This document shows positions 1 through 11,312 of a DNA stretch of 64,000 nt, piece after piece. A program made the position numbers and the translations under genes. Numbering within the stretch: position 1 is the first letter of the stretch; each line of letters opens with the position of its first letter. This stretch comes from Ailurus styani (Eukaryota; Chordata; Mammalia; Carnivora; Ailuridae), in NCBI GenBank assembly GCA_002007465.1, contig LNAC01000036.1, forward strand, positions 6,790,021 to 6,854,020. Direction: 5' to 3'. The notes beneath the pieces were generated by a model. It was given only the letters and a program-made list of their open reading frames with translations, was not told the origin of the DNA and ran no database searches.

Positions 1-172
1 GACACCCAGGCGCCCAAGATTAGCCTTCTACTGGCCCCCACCTACTCTACACATCTGCAGTCACTGGTAACAAACAAAATTGCCTTCAACTATTTCCTCA
101 GAGGGCAATACAACTCCCATTAGGAGCTCCTGGAAGAAAACAGAATGGGGAGGTATATAAACTATATACTAC

Positions 173-381
173 TGGGCGCCTGGGTGGCTCAGTGGGTTAA
201 AGCCTCTGCTTTCGGCTCAGGTCATGATCTCAGGGTCCTGGGATCCAGGCCTGCATCGGGCTCTCTGCTCAGCAGGGAGCCTGCTTCCCCCTCTCTCTCT
301 GCCTGCCTCTCTGCCTCCTTGTGATCTCTCTCCTGCTGTGAAATAAATAAAATCTTTTAATAAATAAATAAATAAATAAAT
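173..381 (+). mobile_element. CAN SINE, flanked by 14-bp duplication
   Basis: tRNA(Lys)-derived carnivoran SINE: head GCGCCTGGGTGGCTCAGTGG, CT-rich middle, AATAAA-type A-rich tail. AAACTATATACTAC occurs on both sides (159-172 and 382-395), so the insertion is well delimited and fairly recent. Confidence 0.93.
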
Positions 382-455
382 AAACTATATACTACAGACT
401 CATACAAACCATTATTGGCACTCTACATCTTTTCCTCCAAAACGAGGTTTATTTC

Positions 456-1980
456 CTTGATTTTTTTTTTTAAACTAGAAAGGCAATATATCTTCGATCC
501 AGAAGCATAATACAATTATGTGGGCCTGTGGAACGTTTTCGTCTTTTTTAGGGATTAACATACCCTTTTAACTTGTTTTTAAATGTTTTTGAGGTTTAAA
601 ATTCCCAGTAGGAATTCCTGGTAGGAAAACATGATGTGAATGAATACCCAATGGTAAACAACTACAAAATGTCTGGGTTGCACATGGGGCTGAGGGGGAG
701 GGATTCTCCTCTCAGCACCCCAGCATTCTCTCCATGAGGTCAGAGGTACCCTGTATTACTGTGACATCCATCAGGTGATCTAAGTTGTTTTTCCTTCAGC
801 AAGGGTTTTATTCATCTGAAGGGCATTATACTTGACCTCCAAATCTGACCGACAATTTACTGACGAGATTCATAACCTTTGGGTTGCTCCGATATTTGAC
901 ACATTTGCTGGGTTCTGGGCCTTCTCCCAGAAGGCCACCATAACTTCTGGATCCCGCATGACTGCAAGAACTTTTGGGTCATTAAGAATTTCATTGGGCC
1001 CAGACATCCCTTCCATTCCAGGCTTGCCGCCGCCATTCCATGCATTCCCACAGGAAAGCCACCTAGAAAAGAGCTAGTATGGGCTCCTGATTGTCATCTG
1101 GGTTCTTCCTCCCTCTGGGGTCCCTCATGTTCTTCCCGAACCTTCTTAACCCTTTCTATTCTTTCTTTGATCTTTCATTCCTCGGTTTTTCACTCATACT
1201 TTCTCTGATGTTTGGAAATCTTCTGAGCCCTTGGTTGAACATCTTTCAGCATGTACCAGCATCTTCATCATAATCCAGTTTACAAGCAAGGGCAAGATTA
1301 TGTGCTGCTTCTTCCCAGCGGCCCAGAAGTCTGTGTGCTTTCCCTCGCCACTTATAAAGCTGAGCCAACTCAGGATTTATTTCAATAGCTCTGTCGCAGT
1401 CTGGGATGGCAGCATTTGGCTTCTGTAATTTGAAGACACCGGCTCTCTTGGCATACAGAATGGCCAAGCGAGGATTCAGCTTGATGCATCTGTGAACAAG
1501 TCAATGACTTTCTGTAGTTCACCATCATTTAGGGCATCAATGGCAGCCACTTTTTTATCACTTGCCTAATCCATCATTTCCCCAGTCACCTCTACATTAT
1601 CATCTCCCATTTCTTCAGGGGCCAGTATCTGGTTCAATCACACCTTCCCTGTCAATTTCGAGACCACCTTCCTTACTTGATGGTTCGTCTGTCTTTATGC
1701 TTTCCTCTGCCTTTTTACTATCTGTTTTTTCTTTCTTGATATTTTCCTCTGATTTAGTTTTATGAGTACCAGGTAGTATTTTACCCTCCATGCTCTCCAC
1801 CCACTCCTTCAGGAAGTGCATTTCCTGTGTGTGCAGAATGCTTGGATCCTGCTTACACATTTTCATAAAGGCCTGAAGCTTGCTCACTTTGTGGGGGTCC
1901 ATGGTCCAGAGGTCGTGGGAAGCGGTGGGCACAGCAGAGGTTGCGGCCCTGTCCAATTCCAGGCACCGATGCTAGCTCAG
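456..1980 (-). pseudogene. ST13: ST13 (HIP, Hsc70-interacting protein) processed pseudogene
   Basis: An intron-less copy of the ST13 mRNA on the minus strand, inside RBL2 intron 9 and on the same strand as RBL2. The original start codon is at 1902-1900, with [20 protein letters not shown] as the N terminus. A TPR block ([20 protein letters not shown] onward) follows in a different frame at 1467-1246. The C terminus ([10 protein letters not shown]...FGGQV) lies near 832-880. The 3' UTR with an AATAAA signal continues to a T run at about 461-471, the reverse of the poly(A) tail. Frameshifts and a shrunken Gly-Met-Pro repeat show it is dead. ST13 is a TPR co-chaperone in cytosol; this copy would not make it. 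The 5' end and any target-site duplication were not resolved. Confidence 0.93.
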
Positions 1981-2984
1981 CAGGACTATGTTGAAGCAAC
2001 TATGTTTTTATCATGATCATAGAAGTACATACTCATTGTAAAAGCTTAGCAAGTTTAGAAAATTACAAAGAAAATAAAAATCAGTTATAATCCTGCTAGA
2101 GTTAACTACTGAATATCATATACAAGCAGAATTTTATTTATGAACAGACACAGGTACCTTTCAGAAAACAGGACTCTTTGGTTTTACCTAATATTTACTG
2201 GTAGTATTTAACCCCACTAATGGTGTTTAAGATTTAAGAAGCTGCTACATCTGGTTAGGGATTCTAAAGTGATCTCTAAGATATAAAGACTAAGTCAGTC
2301 TTCTAAAACGTATTTATAAAATGCTTCTTTATTCTAACTACACAAGGTTTGAGAAACACAACTTAGTAAGAGGCCACACAGACAGAGCCTACTGGGTATT
2401 AATCACAACCAAATTTATAAATAAAGTAGACTTCCTGGTTTAATGAGTTCAGCTGTGAAAAAGAAATTACTAAAGTGTGTATACTGGGCCTTCTTATACT
2501 GTAACCACCAGAAATAAAATGGGCTTCTGCAGGGTCTATGTCATCAAATCTTACACTTTTCTATAACTAGGAGGGGCCTTAAAGATAATTTTTTCAAATA
2601 AATTTGCAAAAACTGTGCACAGGTCATGAAATTCAGTCTATGATGCTTTTCACTAAAGCTCAATGATATTCCCACCAGTCTTAAGCAGATCAAAGGACTA
2701 AAGGCAGTTAACTTCATTTTCAGGGTGAGGTTATTCTATGGAGCTACAGAAGTGCTTTGACATTAGTTTTGAATATAAGTGTTTATCTTTTCAAATCTGA
2801 CCCACCCCTCAGAAATTTGCTCAGGTCCAGTCCTCTTCATGTACTCCTTTGACAACTCCCATCTTTACTGATCCCTCTTTCCCTGAAATCTTAAGATAGA
2901 ACAGTTGGTAACAGTTTGGTGCTTTAATCTACAGTGTATAGTGCTGTTAGTTACTGTCTCCCATACTACATAAAATAAATCTGA

Positions 2985-3300
2985 ATGTTATGGACTGAGT
3001 ATCTGTGCTTCCCCTCCAAATTCTTATGTTGAAACACAATCCCCAATGTGATGGTATTTGGCAGTGGGGCCTTTGGGAGGTGATTAGGTCATGACAGTGG
3101 AGCCCACACGAATGGGATTTGTACCCTTGTAAAAGAGGCCCTAGAGAGCTCCCTTGCCTCCTCACAGCATGTGCGGACCACAAAAAGACAGACCAGGAAG
3201 CAGTTCGCACCAGATACTGCATCTTGGCACCTGGATACTGTTGTTTATAAGTCACCCAGTCTATGGTCTTCTGTGATTACAGCTGGAACACACTAAGATA
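2985..3300 (+). mobile_element. MaLR (MLT1/MST-type) LTR relic
   Basis: Starts TGTTATGGACTGAGT, contains CCAATGTGATGGTATTTGG and GGGGCCTTTGGGAGGTGATT, and ends with CACCCAGTCTATGGT near 3250-3300. These are hallmark segments of non-autonomous ERVL-MaLR LTRs. Solo, no coding content. Confidence 0.82.
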
Positions 3301-3487
3301 CTGTGGAAAAATGATCCCCTTCCATTCATACATCCCATATTACTGTGTCCTCCACAGACTAACAACAGGGTCTGAGCATGCAACTGGTGTATGATTAATG
3401 AGTGGATTAAGGCACTAAAAGTTAAAAAATTAAAATAGAAAATGGTCAACAATCAAATTTTAGAAGGCAAGAAGGGCTCAAACTAAC

Positions 3488-3654
3488 CTGAGAATCTGTT
3501 CCAGTTTCTCACTTGGTGCATTCCTGAGGCCTGTTAGCATGGTGTGAAGACGGCTCAAGCTGTGTGTGGCTGTAGACACCGGGGTCACACAAGGGCTGTT
3601 ATCCTTCATGTACCTCACACCGGTAAGTGGTGTGGAGATTCTAAGTGCTTTAGA
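3488..3654 (-). CDS. RBL2: RBL2 coding exon 9 (residues 394-449), last RBL2 exon in the window
   Basis: The exon encodes SKALRISTPLTGVRYMKDNS, then PCVTPVSTATHSLSRLHTMLTGLRNAPSEKLEQILR. It leads into pocket subdomain A and contains two Thr-Pro dipeptides (STPLTG and VTPVST), the kind of proline-directed sites used by cyclin-dependent kinases in p130. The acceptor is CATTTAG at 3656-3655; the donor is TCTCAG then GTTAGT at 3487. Length 167 nt, phase 0 in, phase 2 out. No further RBL2 exon was recognised between here and position 1. Confidence 0.96.
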
Positions 3655-3895
3655 CTAAATGGGGGAGAGGGGGGAGAACATTATTTTAGGTCAGAATGAC
3701 TTTCAATTACTTCACAAATAAGACTTTAAACCAATCAGACTTTATCAATAAATTTTAATGATTCAAGTATCACCATTCTTGGAATTTAAACATAATGCTA
3801 CTAGGAGCTACCACTCTCCGTGTGAAGATGTGTGAAAGGACAATTTGTATTTCAGTCCACTAGAAAGTTTGTCTCTTAAAAGTTAAACCTTTAAG

Positions 3896-4070
3896 GGGCG
3901 CCTGGGTAACTCAGTGGGTCAAGTATCTGCCTTGGGCTCAGGTCATGATCTCAGGCTCCTGGGATGGAGCCCCATATGGGGCTCCCTGCACAGCGGGGAG
4001 TCTGCTTCTCCCTCTCCCTCTGCCTCTCCTCCTGGCTTGTGCTCTTTCTCCCTCACTAATAAATGAAACC
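3896..4070 (+). mobile_element. CAN SINE, diverged
   Basis: Head GGGGCGCCTGGGTAACTCAG; near-identical flanks TTAAACCTTTAAG and TTAAAACTTTAAG mark the target duplication. Older subfamily with CTGCTTCTCCCTCTCCCTC middle. Confidence 0.9.
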
Positions 4071-4152
4071 TTAAAACTTTAAGATAAGGCATAGTTCCCT
4101 AGTATCCCTACTTCAAATCTAAGCCGAAAGGCACAAATAAGAAATAAACTAT

Positions 4153-4352
4153 TTTTTTTTAAAGGTTTCATTTACTTATTTGACAGAGAGATTGAGAGAG
4201 AGCACGAGTAGGAAGAGCGGCAGGCAGAGGGAGAGGGAGAAGCAGGCTCCCCACTGAGCAGGGAGCCCGATGTAGGGCTTGATCCCAGGACCCTGGGATC
4301 ATGACCTGAGTCGAAGGCAGACACTTAACTGACTGAGCCACCCAGGCGCCCC
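4153..4352 (-). mobile_element. CAN SINE, reverse orientation
   Basis: Poly(T)/TTTATTTATTTGACAGAG tail side at left and CCACCCAGGCGCCCC head at right; flanked by AATAAACTATT at 4142-4152 and 4356-4366. Confidence 0.9.
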
Positions 4353-4366
4353 AGCAATAAACTATT

Positions 4367-5690
4367 AAGAATATCCCTGAGAAAGAGAATTTCATAGCTC
4401 CCATCTACTACTTTTTTCTGACTACTCACAGACTGACAAAAGAAAGCTGTGAATTAAACCTGCCCCAGATGAATTCCATGATTTAACAAAAGTCCATCTA
4501 AACCATCAAATTTGCTTCAAAGGGTGGAACAAAACAACACTCCTGGATGAAAAAAGCAGCCTGACACAGAACAAATAGTTTTCTTCAGCCTTCCTCTCGC
4601 TCCTTTACCTTTAGTTACAGGTATCCACCTTCCCCCCCGCCCCAAAGGAGACAGACCTTCAGGGAAATACATATAAGTCAACATTCTTGAATATAAATAC
4701 GAAAAATGTATGACTTAATGTCCGAGAATTTAAGCATGAATACATATGCTAGTGAAACATCTTTTCTATTTTTCCTAATGAACTCTGAAAGGTTAAGATA
4801 GTTTAAAAGTGTTTTTCAATATTCAGGATAAACTCTTTCCCTACACAGTACGTATATTTATTCTAGAGATACCTGTAAAAACACCTAGCAAAATTTTTAC
4901 CCAGCAAAACAAACTACTCAAGTTTAATGCAATATAGAAAAGCACAGAAAATCGCCATACAGACAGATATGTATATGCTTCCTCTGTGATTTAAACAGGA
5001 TAGAGCCCAGACTTCCACTTGGTTTCAAAGACATTAATTCTATGACTTTTTTAGATCAATAAAATGATCTGGGTAGATTAAGTACATTCAGAAGACTACT
5101 CCCTGCTCTCCCCAGCTTTCCTGGAGCCAGTGCTGTGCTGGGAGGAGAGTACACCTTGCACGTGTACAGGAAAGCAACAACGGCCAGCAGCGACTCACAC
5201 CACCCATAGGGAGCCGTGCTTCCACAAAGGGAACAAGGCAGGACTCCCACAATCAGCTTCTTGCCCGTAGTCCTCAAGGTCAGTGTTTGGCTTCTAGGTA
5301 GCACTGTTCAGTTCTTGGCTTCAGGCTTCCTGTGCATTCTGATCAATAGGAGTCTTTGACTCAGGTATAAATATTGATATTTTTAAATATTAGGACATTC
5401 CTTCTCCAAGTCAAGACTTCTAAATTTTGGAGTGCCTCAAAGCTCTATCCTTAGACCCCTTTTATCCTCCATCAGCTTATACCGCCAGGTAACCTCTCTT
5501 CATTCCATGGCTTGAAAAACCACCTATATCCTGAGGTCTTGAGGCCATATACACACCACCCTGACCTCTGCTGTGAACTCCAGTCTTGTATATCTAAACT
5601 GCCTACTCAACGTCTCTGCTAGGACACCTAAAAAGGCATCTCAAACTAACATACGATTGTAATAAGTACTCTGAAGTAAGTACTTTTTCC
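4367..5690. other. RBL2 intron 8, no recognised element
   Basis: AT-rich intronic sequence. Short ORFs on either strand look random and no exon, RNA gene or repeat family was recognised. Confidence 0.5.
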
Positions 5691-5699
5691 CCCCAGACT

Positions 5700-6250
5700 C
5701 ACTCTTCCCCCTGAATAAATGTCAACAGTAAATATTCATGGAATGCCTACTACGCGCCAGGCACTGAAGATAGCACTGGTCACGACCCTCCTGAAGCTTA
5801 TATTCTAATGCAGAGAGATGTATAACAAACGATTCTTTTTTTTCCTATTTTTGTGTCTACCTACTTACTGTCAAACAATTCTTTCTACTCACCCACTTAC
5901 ATTAAGACGGTGACAAATACTAAGAGGAACAGTAATTGCAGAGTAAGAGGGAAAGGAAGTGCTGAAGGGGGAGGAAGTTGGGGGTTATTTTTCTATATAG
6001 TGGTTAGTCTATCAGAGACCTGAATGAAGTGAGGAAGTAAACCACATGAATATCTCAAAGAAACATGTCCTAGGCAGAGGAAACAGCAAGAGTGCAGGCT
6101 TTGAGTTGGGGTATGCTTGGCATATTGAAGGAAGGAGAACAGAGGTTTATGTGGCAGGAGTACAGTGGCTGAGGAGGAGATGAATTCAGAGAGGTAACAG
6201 GGCTGGATCACTGAAGACCTTAGAGGCCTTTGTAAGGACTTCAGCTTTCC
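5700..6250 (+). repeat. Ancient interspersed repeat, family not assigned
   Basis: Phrases such as GCCTACTACGCGCCAGGCAC and TAGGCAGAGGAAACAGCAAG, followed by GACCTTAGAGGCCTTTGTAA, are typical of an old, high-copy mammalian repeat. The same phrases recur in diverged form near 31000-31195, 34235-34570 and 38690-38900. Family assignment needs a repeat library. Confidence 0.5.
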
Positions 6251-6254
6251 CACC

Positions 6255-7070
6255 ATTTATGCAATTGGAGTCATCACTGTCTTCTTTCTCTCACACCCGG
6301 GACCCAAGCCATCAGGCAATCCTATGGCTGCCATCTCCACAATACAGCCCCAGTACAACCACCGCTCTGGTCCAAACCACCGTGAGCTATCACCACAACT
6401 ACTGCAACAGCCTCTTAATTCCCTTCTTCCACGTTGTCCCCCCGAAACACCTCCTCACGAGACCTTTAAAAATGTCAATCAGACTGATCCAGTCACTGTT
6501 TCCATAGCATCTTCCTGATGGCTTTCCTCCCAATCAGAGCAAAGACAAAAAACCTTACTATAGCTTCCAGAGCCCTCCTGTCTCTTATGTCCACCTGCCC
6601 CTCACTTTTTAATCACTCCTTCACTCACTCACTCTATTCCTAAAACATAGCATTCTCATGGTTCCTCCAAAAAGCCAACCATGCTCCCACTGCAAGGCTT
6701 GGCACCTGCTGTTCTCTGGGCTTCCAAAACACATTCCCCAGCTCTTCACATGACTTGCTTCCTCACTTATTTCACATCTCTGTTGATGTTACCTCCTCAG
6801 AGATGCCATTCCCTACCGCCCTATCCCTAGCAGCCCAAGGCCCAGCTGTTCTCCCTTTTCCCCAATACTCTGTACTACTACTACTCTATTTTACTTTTCT
6901 TCATGTATCATCATCTGATGTCCTATATATTTACTTGTTTGGTTATCTATCTCCCCACATTAGAATATAAAACAGGATATTCATGGCTTTTTTGTTCACT
7001 GATATATCCCCAGTGCCAGGACATTATCTGACATGTAGAATACCTTTTGAATATTTGTTGAATGAATAAG
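6255..7070 (+). mobile_element. LINE L2 3' fragment
   Basis: Contains the L2 tail signature: TGTTCACTGATATATCCCCA, a CCAGGACATTATCTGACATG segment and TTGTTGAATGAATAA at 7020-7070, preceded by L2-type CT-rich coding-end sequence. The direction is plus. Confidence 0.75.
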
Positions 7071-7569
7071 CAAACCAGTCTTAAGTCTGATCTTACAGGT
7101 GAGTTACCCCTTGGAATTACCCACACTGCCTCTGCAGGCACTTGTCAGAAGCTGTACATTTTCTGTGAACATCACAGAAGGGAAACTCTTAGTCTCCAAC
7201 ACGTTAAGTGTATACAAGAAATAACACCATGATCCTGAAACTCAGTTTCCCAGAATTTTCCTAAAGACGACAGATTCTCAGTTTCTCTACTATCTAGATG
7301 AAGGCAGCACTCAGGTCAGTTGACATTTTCTATGTCTACTATGTTCAATAAGTAAAGACTGCATCTTACTGGCCCATTTTTTTTCAAAACCCACAGCTAT
7401 CAGCATGATAAATTCATTTAAATTTGTATTAAATGCTCTTTCTCAGATCTACCCCAAAACTTTGAAAGTATTGATATCACCAAAATTAAACCAGTAAACA
7501 CAGACACAACTTTTTCAATTAAGTATGACAAGCACTTTCTTTTTCATACTGGAAGAAGTACGATGCATG

Positions 7570-7593
7570 TACACACACACACACACACACACA
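7570..7593. repeat. (CA)n microsatellite
   Basis: About 12 CA units just left of RBL2 exon 8. Confidence 0.9.
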
Positions 7594-7668
7594 GAGCTAC
7601 CCACGTAAAAGGGAATGCCTGGCACATCTACTCCTGCATTTCTACTCTCCTGGCCCTGGCCAGCTCAC

Positions 7669-7855
7669 CTTGTCAAAGTGCTGCTGCAAGATGTTTTTCA
7701 TCTGCACCCTTTCAGCAGTCTCTGTTCCTGAACCAGAATTCAGACACCTGGAGAGAGTCCCAATTTCCTCTTCAGCATCCTCTCCAAGAAATATCCTTTC
7801 ATCTAAATTCCCAACAGATAAAACATACTCCTCATAGGCCTTATTGATGGCTTTA
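7669..7855 (-). CDS. RBL2: RBL2 coding exon 8 (residues 331-393)
   Basis: The exon encodes KAINKAYEEYVLSVGNLDER, then IFLGEDAEEEIGTLSRCLNSGSGTETAERVQMKNILQQHFDK. The acceptor is CTCTATAG at 7857-7856; the donor is GACAAG then GTGAGC at 7668. Length 187 nt, phase 2 in, phase 0 out. Reading past the donor gives VSWPGPGE and then no p130 homology, which confirms the border. Confidence 0.97.
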
Positions 7856-8474
7856 CTATAGAGGGGAAAAAAAACAAAACAGACAACATATTCACTCACA
7901 GAACTGCCATTTCAGTTCATGTTTTAGGCCACTTAATTTTTTCACTTTTCTTATTTACTAAGAAGTTCTAATAATTTTGTGAAAGCTAAACTTCAGATCA
8001 CTGCTAATTATAAAAACCGAGGTGTATGAAACACAAGCTTGCTAAACCATGCCGGCCCTCTGTCCTGCAGGTGCATTCTTCAGCCCGTGTTTCGGGATGG
8101 GTGCCCTGTGCCAGTCGGCCTGGCAGGTGCAGTTTCTGGTGACATGCTGAGTTATCCTTCCTAACTGCTCTAGGCATCTGTGAAGACCTCACTACTTCCA
8201 CATCATCCTTTTTAACCTATATATAGTTCCAAAAGAATTTATCTCAAAAATTATGATACAAAAGCTGAACTCTTAAAGCTTTAAAAAACAGCCACACAAT
8301 TTTTAATACATTTAAAACCATGTGCTTAGAGTAACAGTTGATGGAATTTGCTATGTTCTCCCACAAAACATATGCTAAATTTCCAGGGTACAAACAATAA
8401 AAACCAATAAACTCTGAGGTTTTCTAAATATGCAATTTAAAATATTAAAAGAGTTTGACAACAGAAGTACTCAC

Positions 8475-8539
8475 AAACTCTCTCCAAAATTCCCAGGTTC
8501 TAAAAACCCCGTAAGATTTTCTTCTTTTCCCTTAAGGAG
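8475..8539 (-). CDS. RBL2: RBL2 coding exon 7 (residues 310-331)
   Basis: A 65-nt exon encoding LLKGKEENLTGFLEPGNFGES plus two bases of the next Phe codon. The acceptor is CATTATAG at 8541-8540 with a weak pyrimidine tract; the donor is AGTTT then GTGAGT at 8474. It is separated from exon 6 by only 92 bp, the shortest intron in the window. Skipping it would shift the frame. Confidence 0.95.
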
Positions 8540-8631
8540 CTATAATGACAGAAAAGATCTTTAAGCCATCATATTAAAACAAATCTTTCCCCAGAAATTA
8601 TTTTCACGTTACTTGTTTACTACTTACAAAC

Positions 8632-8792
8632 CTTTTTTTCATAAAGTTTCCTAATATAGGGTTTCCAGAAATGTTCTTTTATTCCCTTTGCTTCCAAAAC
8701 TAGGCCATCATGTAAGGAACAGAGTTTCTCAATGACACAAGGTGGGTCAGAGGAAGATTTAGAATCCTTAGCATGAAAATCTTCAGACAGGC
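8632..8792 (-). CDS. RBL2: RBL2 coding exon 6 (residues 256-309)
   Basis: The exon encodes LSEDFHAKDSKSSSDPPCVI, then EKLCSLHDGLVLEAKGIKEHFWKPYIRKLYEKK. The acceptor is CATTGTAG before 8792. The donor is AAAAAAAG followed by GTTTGT at 8631, which departs from the GTAAGT consensus at positions 3 and 4. Reading past the donor gives only Val-Cys-Lys before a stop, so retention of the intron would truncate the protein. Length 161 nt, phase 1 in, phase 0 out. Confidence 0.96.
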
Positions 8793-8934
8793 CTACAATG
8801 AATAAAATCACAGAACAGAGAGATCAGGTAGCATTCAATAAGTCAAATCGTAATAAATGAAAACATATAGTATAATCAGCATGTGACTTAGCATATAAGT
8901 ACACAGGAAACAGTATAGAAGGGCCTAATTTGAC

Positions 8935-9701
8935 ACTAAATATACCTCAAAAATAGCAAATAGACAAAAGAAAACACAGGCAGTAATCTCTTCAATATCA
9001 TCTTTGGCAACGTATCCAAGGACAGTCTCCTCAGGCAAGGGAAACAAAAACAAAAATCAACTATTGAGACAACACCAAAATAAAAAGCTTCTGCACAACA
9101 AAGGAAACCATCAACAAAACAAGTAGTCAAAATAGCGAATGAGAGAAGAAATCTGCAAATGATTTACCCAATAAGGAGTTAATATCCAAAATACATAAAG
9201 AAGTCCTACAACTCAACACCAAAAAACCAAACAATCCAATTAAAAAATGGGCAGAGGACCTCAATAAAGTTTTCCAAAGAAGAGATCCAGACAGCCAACA
9301 GACACATGAAAAGATGCTCAATATCACTCATCATCAGGGAAATGCAAATCAAAAACCACCATGAGAAACCACCTGTGTCAGAATGGCTGGTATCAAAAAG
9401 GCGAGAAATAACAAGCGTTAGTGAGGATGTGCTGAAAAGGGATTTCTCATGCACCATTGGTGGGATTATAAACTAGTACAGCCACTGTGGAAAACAGTAT
9501 GAATTTCCTCCAAGAACTTAAAATAGAAACACCTTAAGATCCAGAAATTTCACGGGTATTTACCCAAAGAAAAAGAAAACACGAATTCAGAAAGACAGGC
9601 CCTCTCATGTTGACTGCAGCATTATTTACAAGAGCCAAGTATGAAAGTTATTCAAGTGTCCATCAATAGACGAATCTCTTTCTCTCTCTCACACACACAC
9701 T

Positions 9702-9753
<52 letters not shown>

Positions 9754-10039
9754 GGAATATTACTCAGCTATAAAAAAGAAAAGTGAGATCTTGCCATTTA
9801 TAACAACATGGATGGACTTAGATGGTATTACGCTAAGTGCAGTAAGTCAGACAGTGATAGATGAGATACCATGTGATTTCACTAATGTGTGGAATCTATA
9901 AAACAAAACAAAGAAACCAAAGCAGACTCTTAAGTACAGAAAACAAACTGCTGATTGCCAGAGGAGAGGTGGATAGGGGAATGGGCAAAACAGATAAAAG
10001 GGATTTAAAGGTACAAACTTACAGGGATAAATAAGTCAT
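8935..10039 (+). mobile_element. L1 ORF2 3' part and 3' UTR (left half, split by RPL5 retrocopy)
   Basis: Plus-strand translation shows decayed L1 ORF2 C-terminal motifs, for example [20 protein letters not shown] and REMQIKN near 9270-9360, then WNIT-type ends near 9750. Stops and indels throughout. A (CA)n array sits inside at 9680-9750. The element resumes after the RPL5 copy at about 11104. Confidence 0.88.
9680..9750. repeat. (CA)n microsatellite inside L1
   Basis: CT-rich start, then about 25 uninterrupted CA units up to 9750. Confidence 0.92.
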
Positions 10040-11103
10040 TCCCCACCCCACCCCTCGGCCCCAGGGAGTGCTGCTGGGCCTGCTGGTCTGTGGTGAGCTG
10101 CAGACGCCAGTCTCTGTTCTGTAGGATGATGTTTATTAAAGTTGTCAAGAATTAGGCTTGCATCAAGAAATACCAAGTGAAATTTAGAAGGTGAGAAGGT
10201 AAAACTGATAACTATGCTCAAAAATGCTTGTTAATTCAGGATCAAAATAAGTACAAAACACCTAAATAACAGAATGATGGTCCATGTAACCAACAGACAG
10301 ATCATTTGTCAGATTGCTTGTGCCCAGACAGAAGGAAATATGATAGTTTGTGCAACTCTTATGCTCACAAACTCCCAAAGTACGGTGATGCCTGGCCTGA
10401 CAAGTTATGCTGCAGGATACTGTATAGACCCGCTGCTGGTCTGCAGGCTTCTCAACAGGTCTGGCAGGGACAAGATCTATGAAGGCCAAGTGAAAGTGAT
10501 GAGAGATGAATGCAAGGTGGAAAGCATTGATGATCAACCTGGTGCTTCCACTTGCTATTTGTATACAGGGCTGGCCAGAACTACTACTGGAAATAAAGTT
10601 CTGGGGACCCTCAAGGGAGTTGTGGATGAAGGCTTGTCTGTCGCTCACAGTACCAAACAATTCCTTGGTTATGATATGGAAAGCAAGGAGTTCCAAGCAG
10701 TACATCGAAAGCATGTCATGGGTCAGAACATTGCAGATTATATGTGTTACCTAATGGAAGAAGGTGAAGATGCTTACAAGGAACAATTCTGTCAATGCAT
10801 AAAGAACAAAGAATCTCTAGATAACGGTGGAGGAGATGTATGAGAAAGCTCTCGCTGCTACATGACAGAATCTAGTCTATGAGAAGAAGCCTAAGAAAGA
10901 AGTTAAAAAGAAGAGGTGGAACCATCCCACACTGTCTCTTGCCCAGAAGAAAGACCAGGTAGATCAGAAGAAGGCAAGCTTCCTTAGAGCTCAGGAGCAG
11001 GCTGCTGAGAACTAATAAACCAAACCACAATTTCTATGAAGATTTTTCAGATAAAGACATTAATAAACTTATTCATCAATCAGCTAAAATAAATAAATAG
11101 ATA
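10040..11103 (+). pseudogene. RPL5: RPL5 processed pseudogene inserted in an L1
   Basis: A complete, intron-less copy of the ribosomal protein L5 mRNA. The ancestral start is at 10126. Codon 10 region carries a premature TAG, more stops follow, and a frameshift at about 10265-10275 moves the frame; the longest open piece (10274-10843, 189 codons) covers the middle of L5 (for example [40 protein letters not shown]). The lysine-rich C-terminal region ([13 protein letters not shown]) follows in another frame, then a 3' UTR with AATAAA and an A-rich tail. The flanks ATAAATAAGTCAT (about 10027) and ATAAATAAAAGTCAT (about 11105) look like a target-site duplication. The L1 3' UTR resumes exactly after it. 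Opposite in strand to RBL2, in RBL2 intron 5. Confidence 0.95.
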
Positions 11104-11312
11104 AATAAATAAAAGTCATGGAGATGAAAAGTACAACATAAAGAATATAGTCAGTAGTATTTGTAATAACATTGTATAGTGATTAATGATGACTACACTG
11201 ACTGTGGTGAGTGCTGGGTCATGTATAGGCTTGTTGAATCGCTATGCTGTACACTTGAAACTAATATGACATTGTATGTTAATTATATTTAAATAAGAAT
11301 AAATAAATACGA
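11104..11312 (+). mobile_element. L1 3' UTR (right half of the L1 split by RPL5)
   Basis: AAGTCATGGAGATGAAAAGT and CTGTACACTTGAAACTAATA are standard L1 3' UTR phrases; they directly continue the L1 that stops at 10039. Confidence 0.85.

Noticed and set aside
173..240. tRNA-like promoter boxes in the CAN SINEs read as tRNA genes
   Set aside because: They are the tRNA(Lys)-derived heads of SINEs. None folds as a full cloverleaf with an intact acceptor stem by eye, and all are followed by SINE bodies.
1091..1273. Plus-strand frames over 832-2016
   Set aside because: Antisense shadows of the ST13 retrocopy.
10262..10714. 150-codon minus-strand frame
   Set aside because: Shadow antisense to the RPL5 retrocopy; no independent protein likeness.
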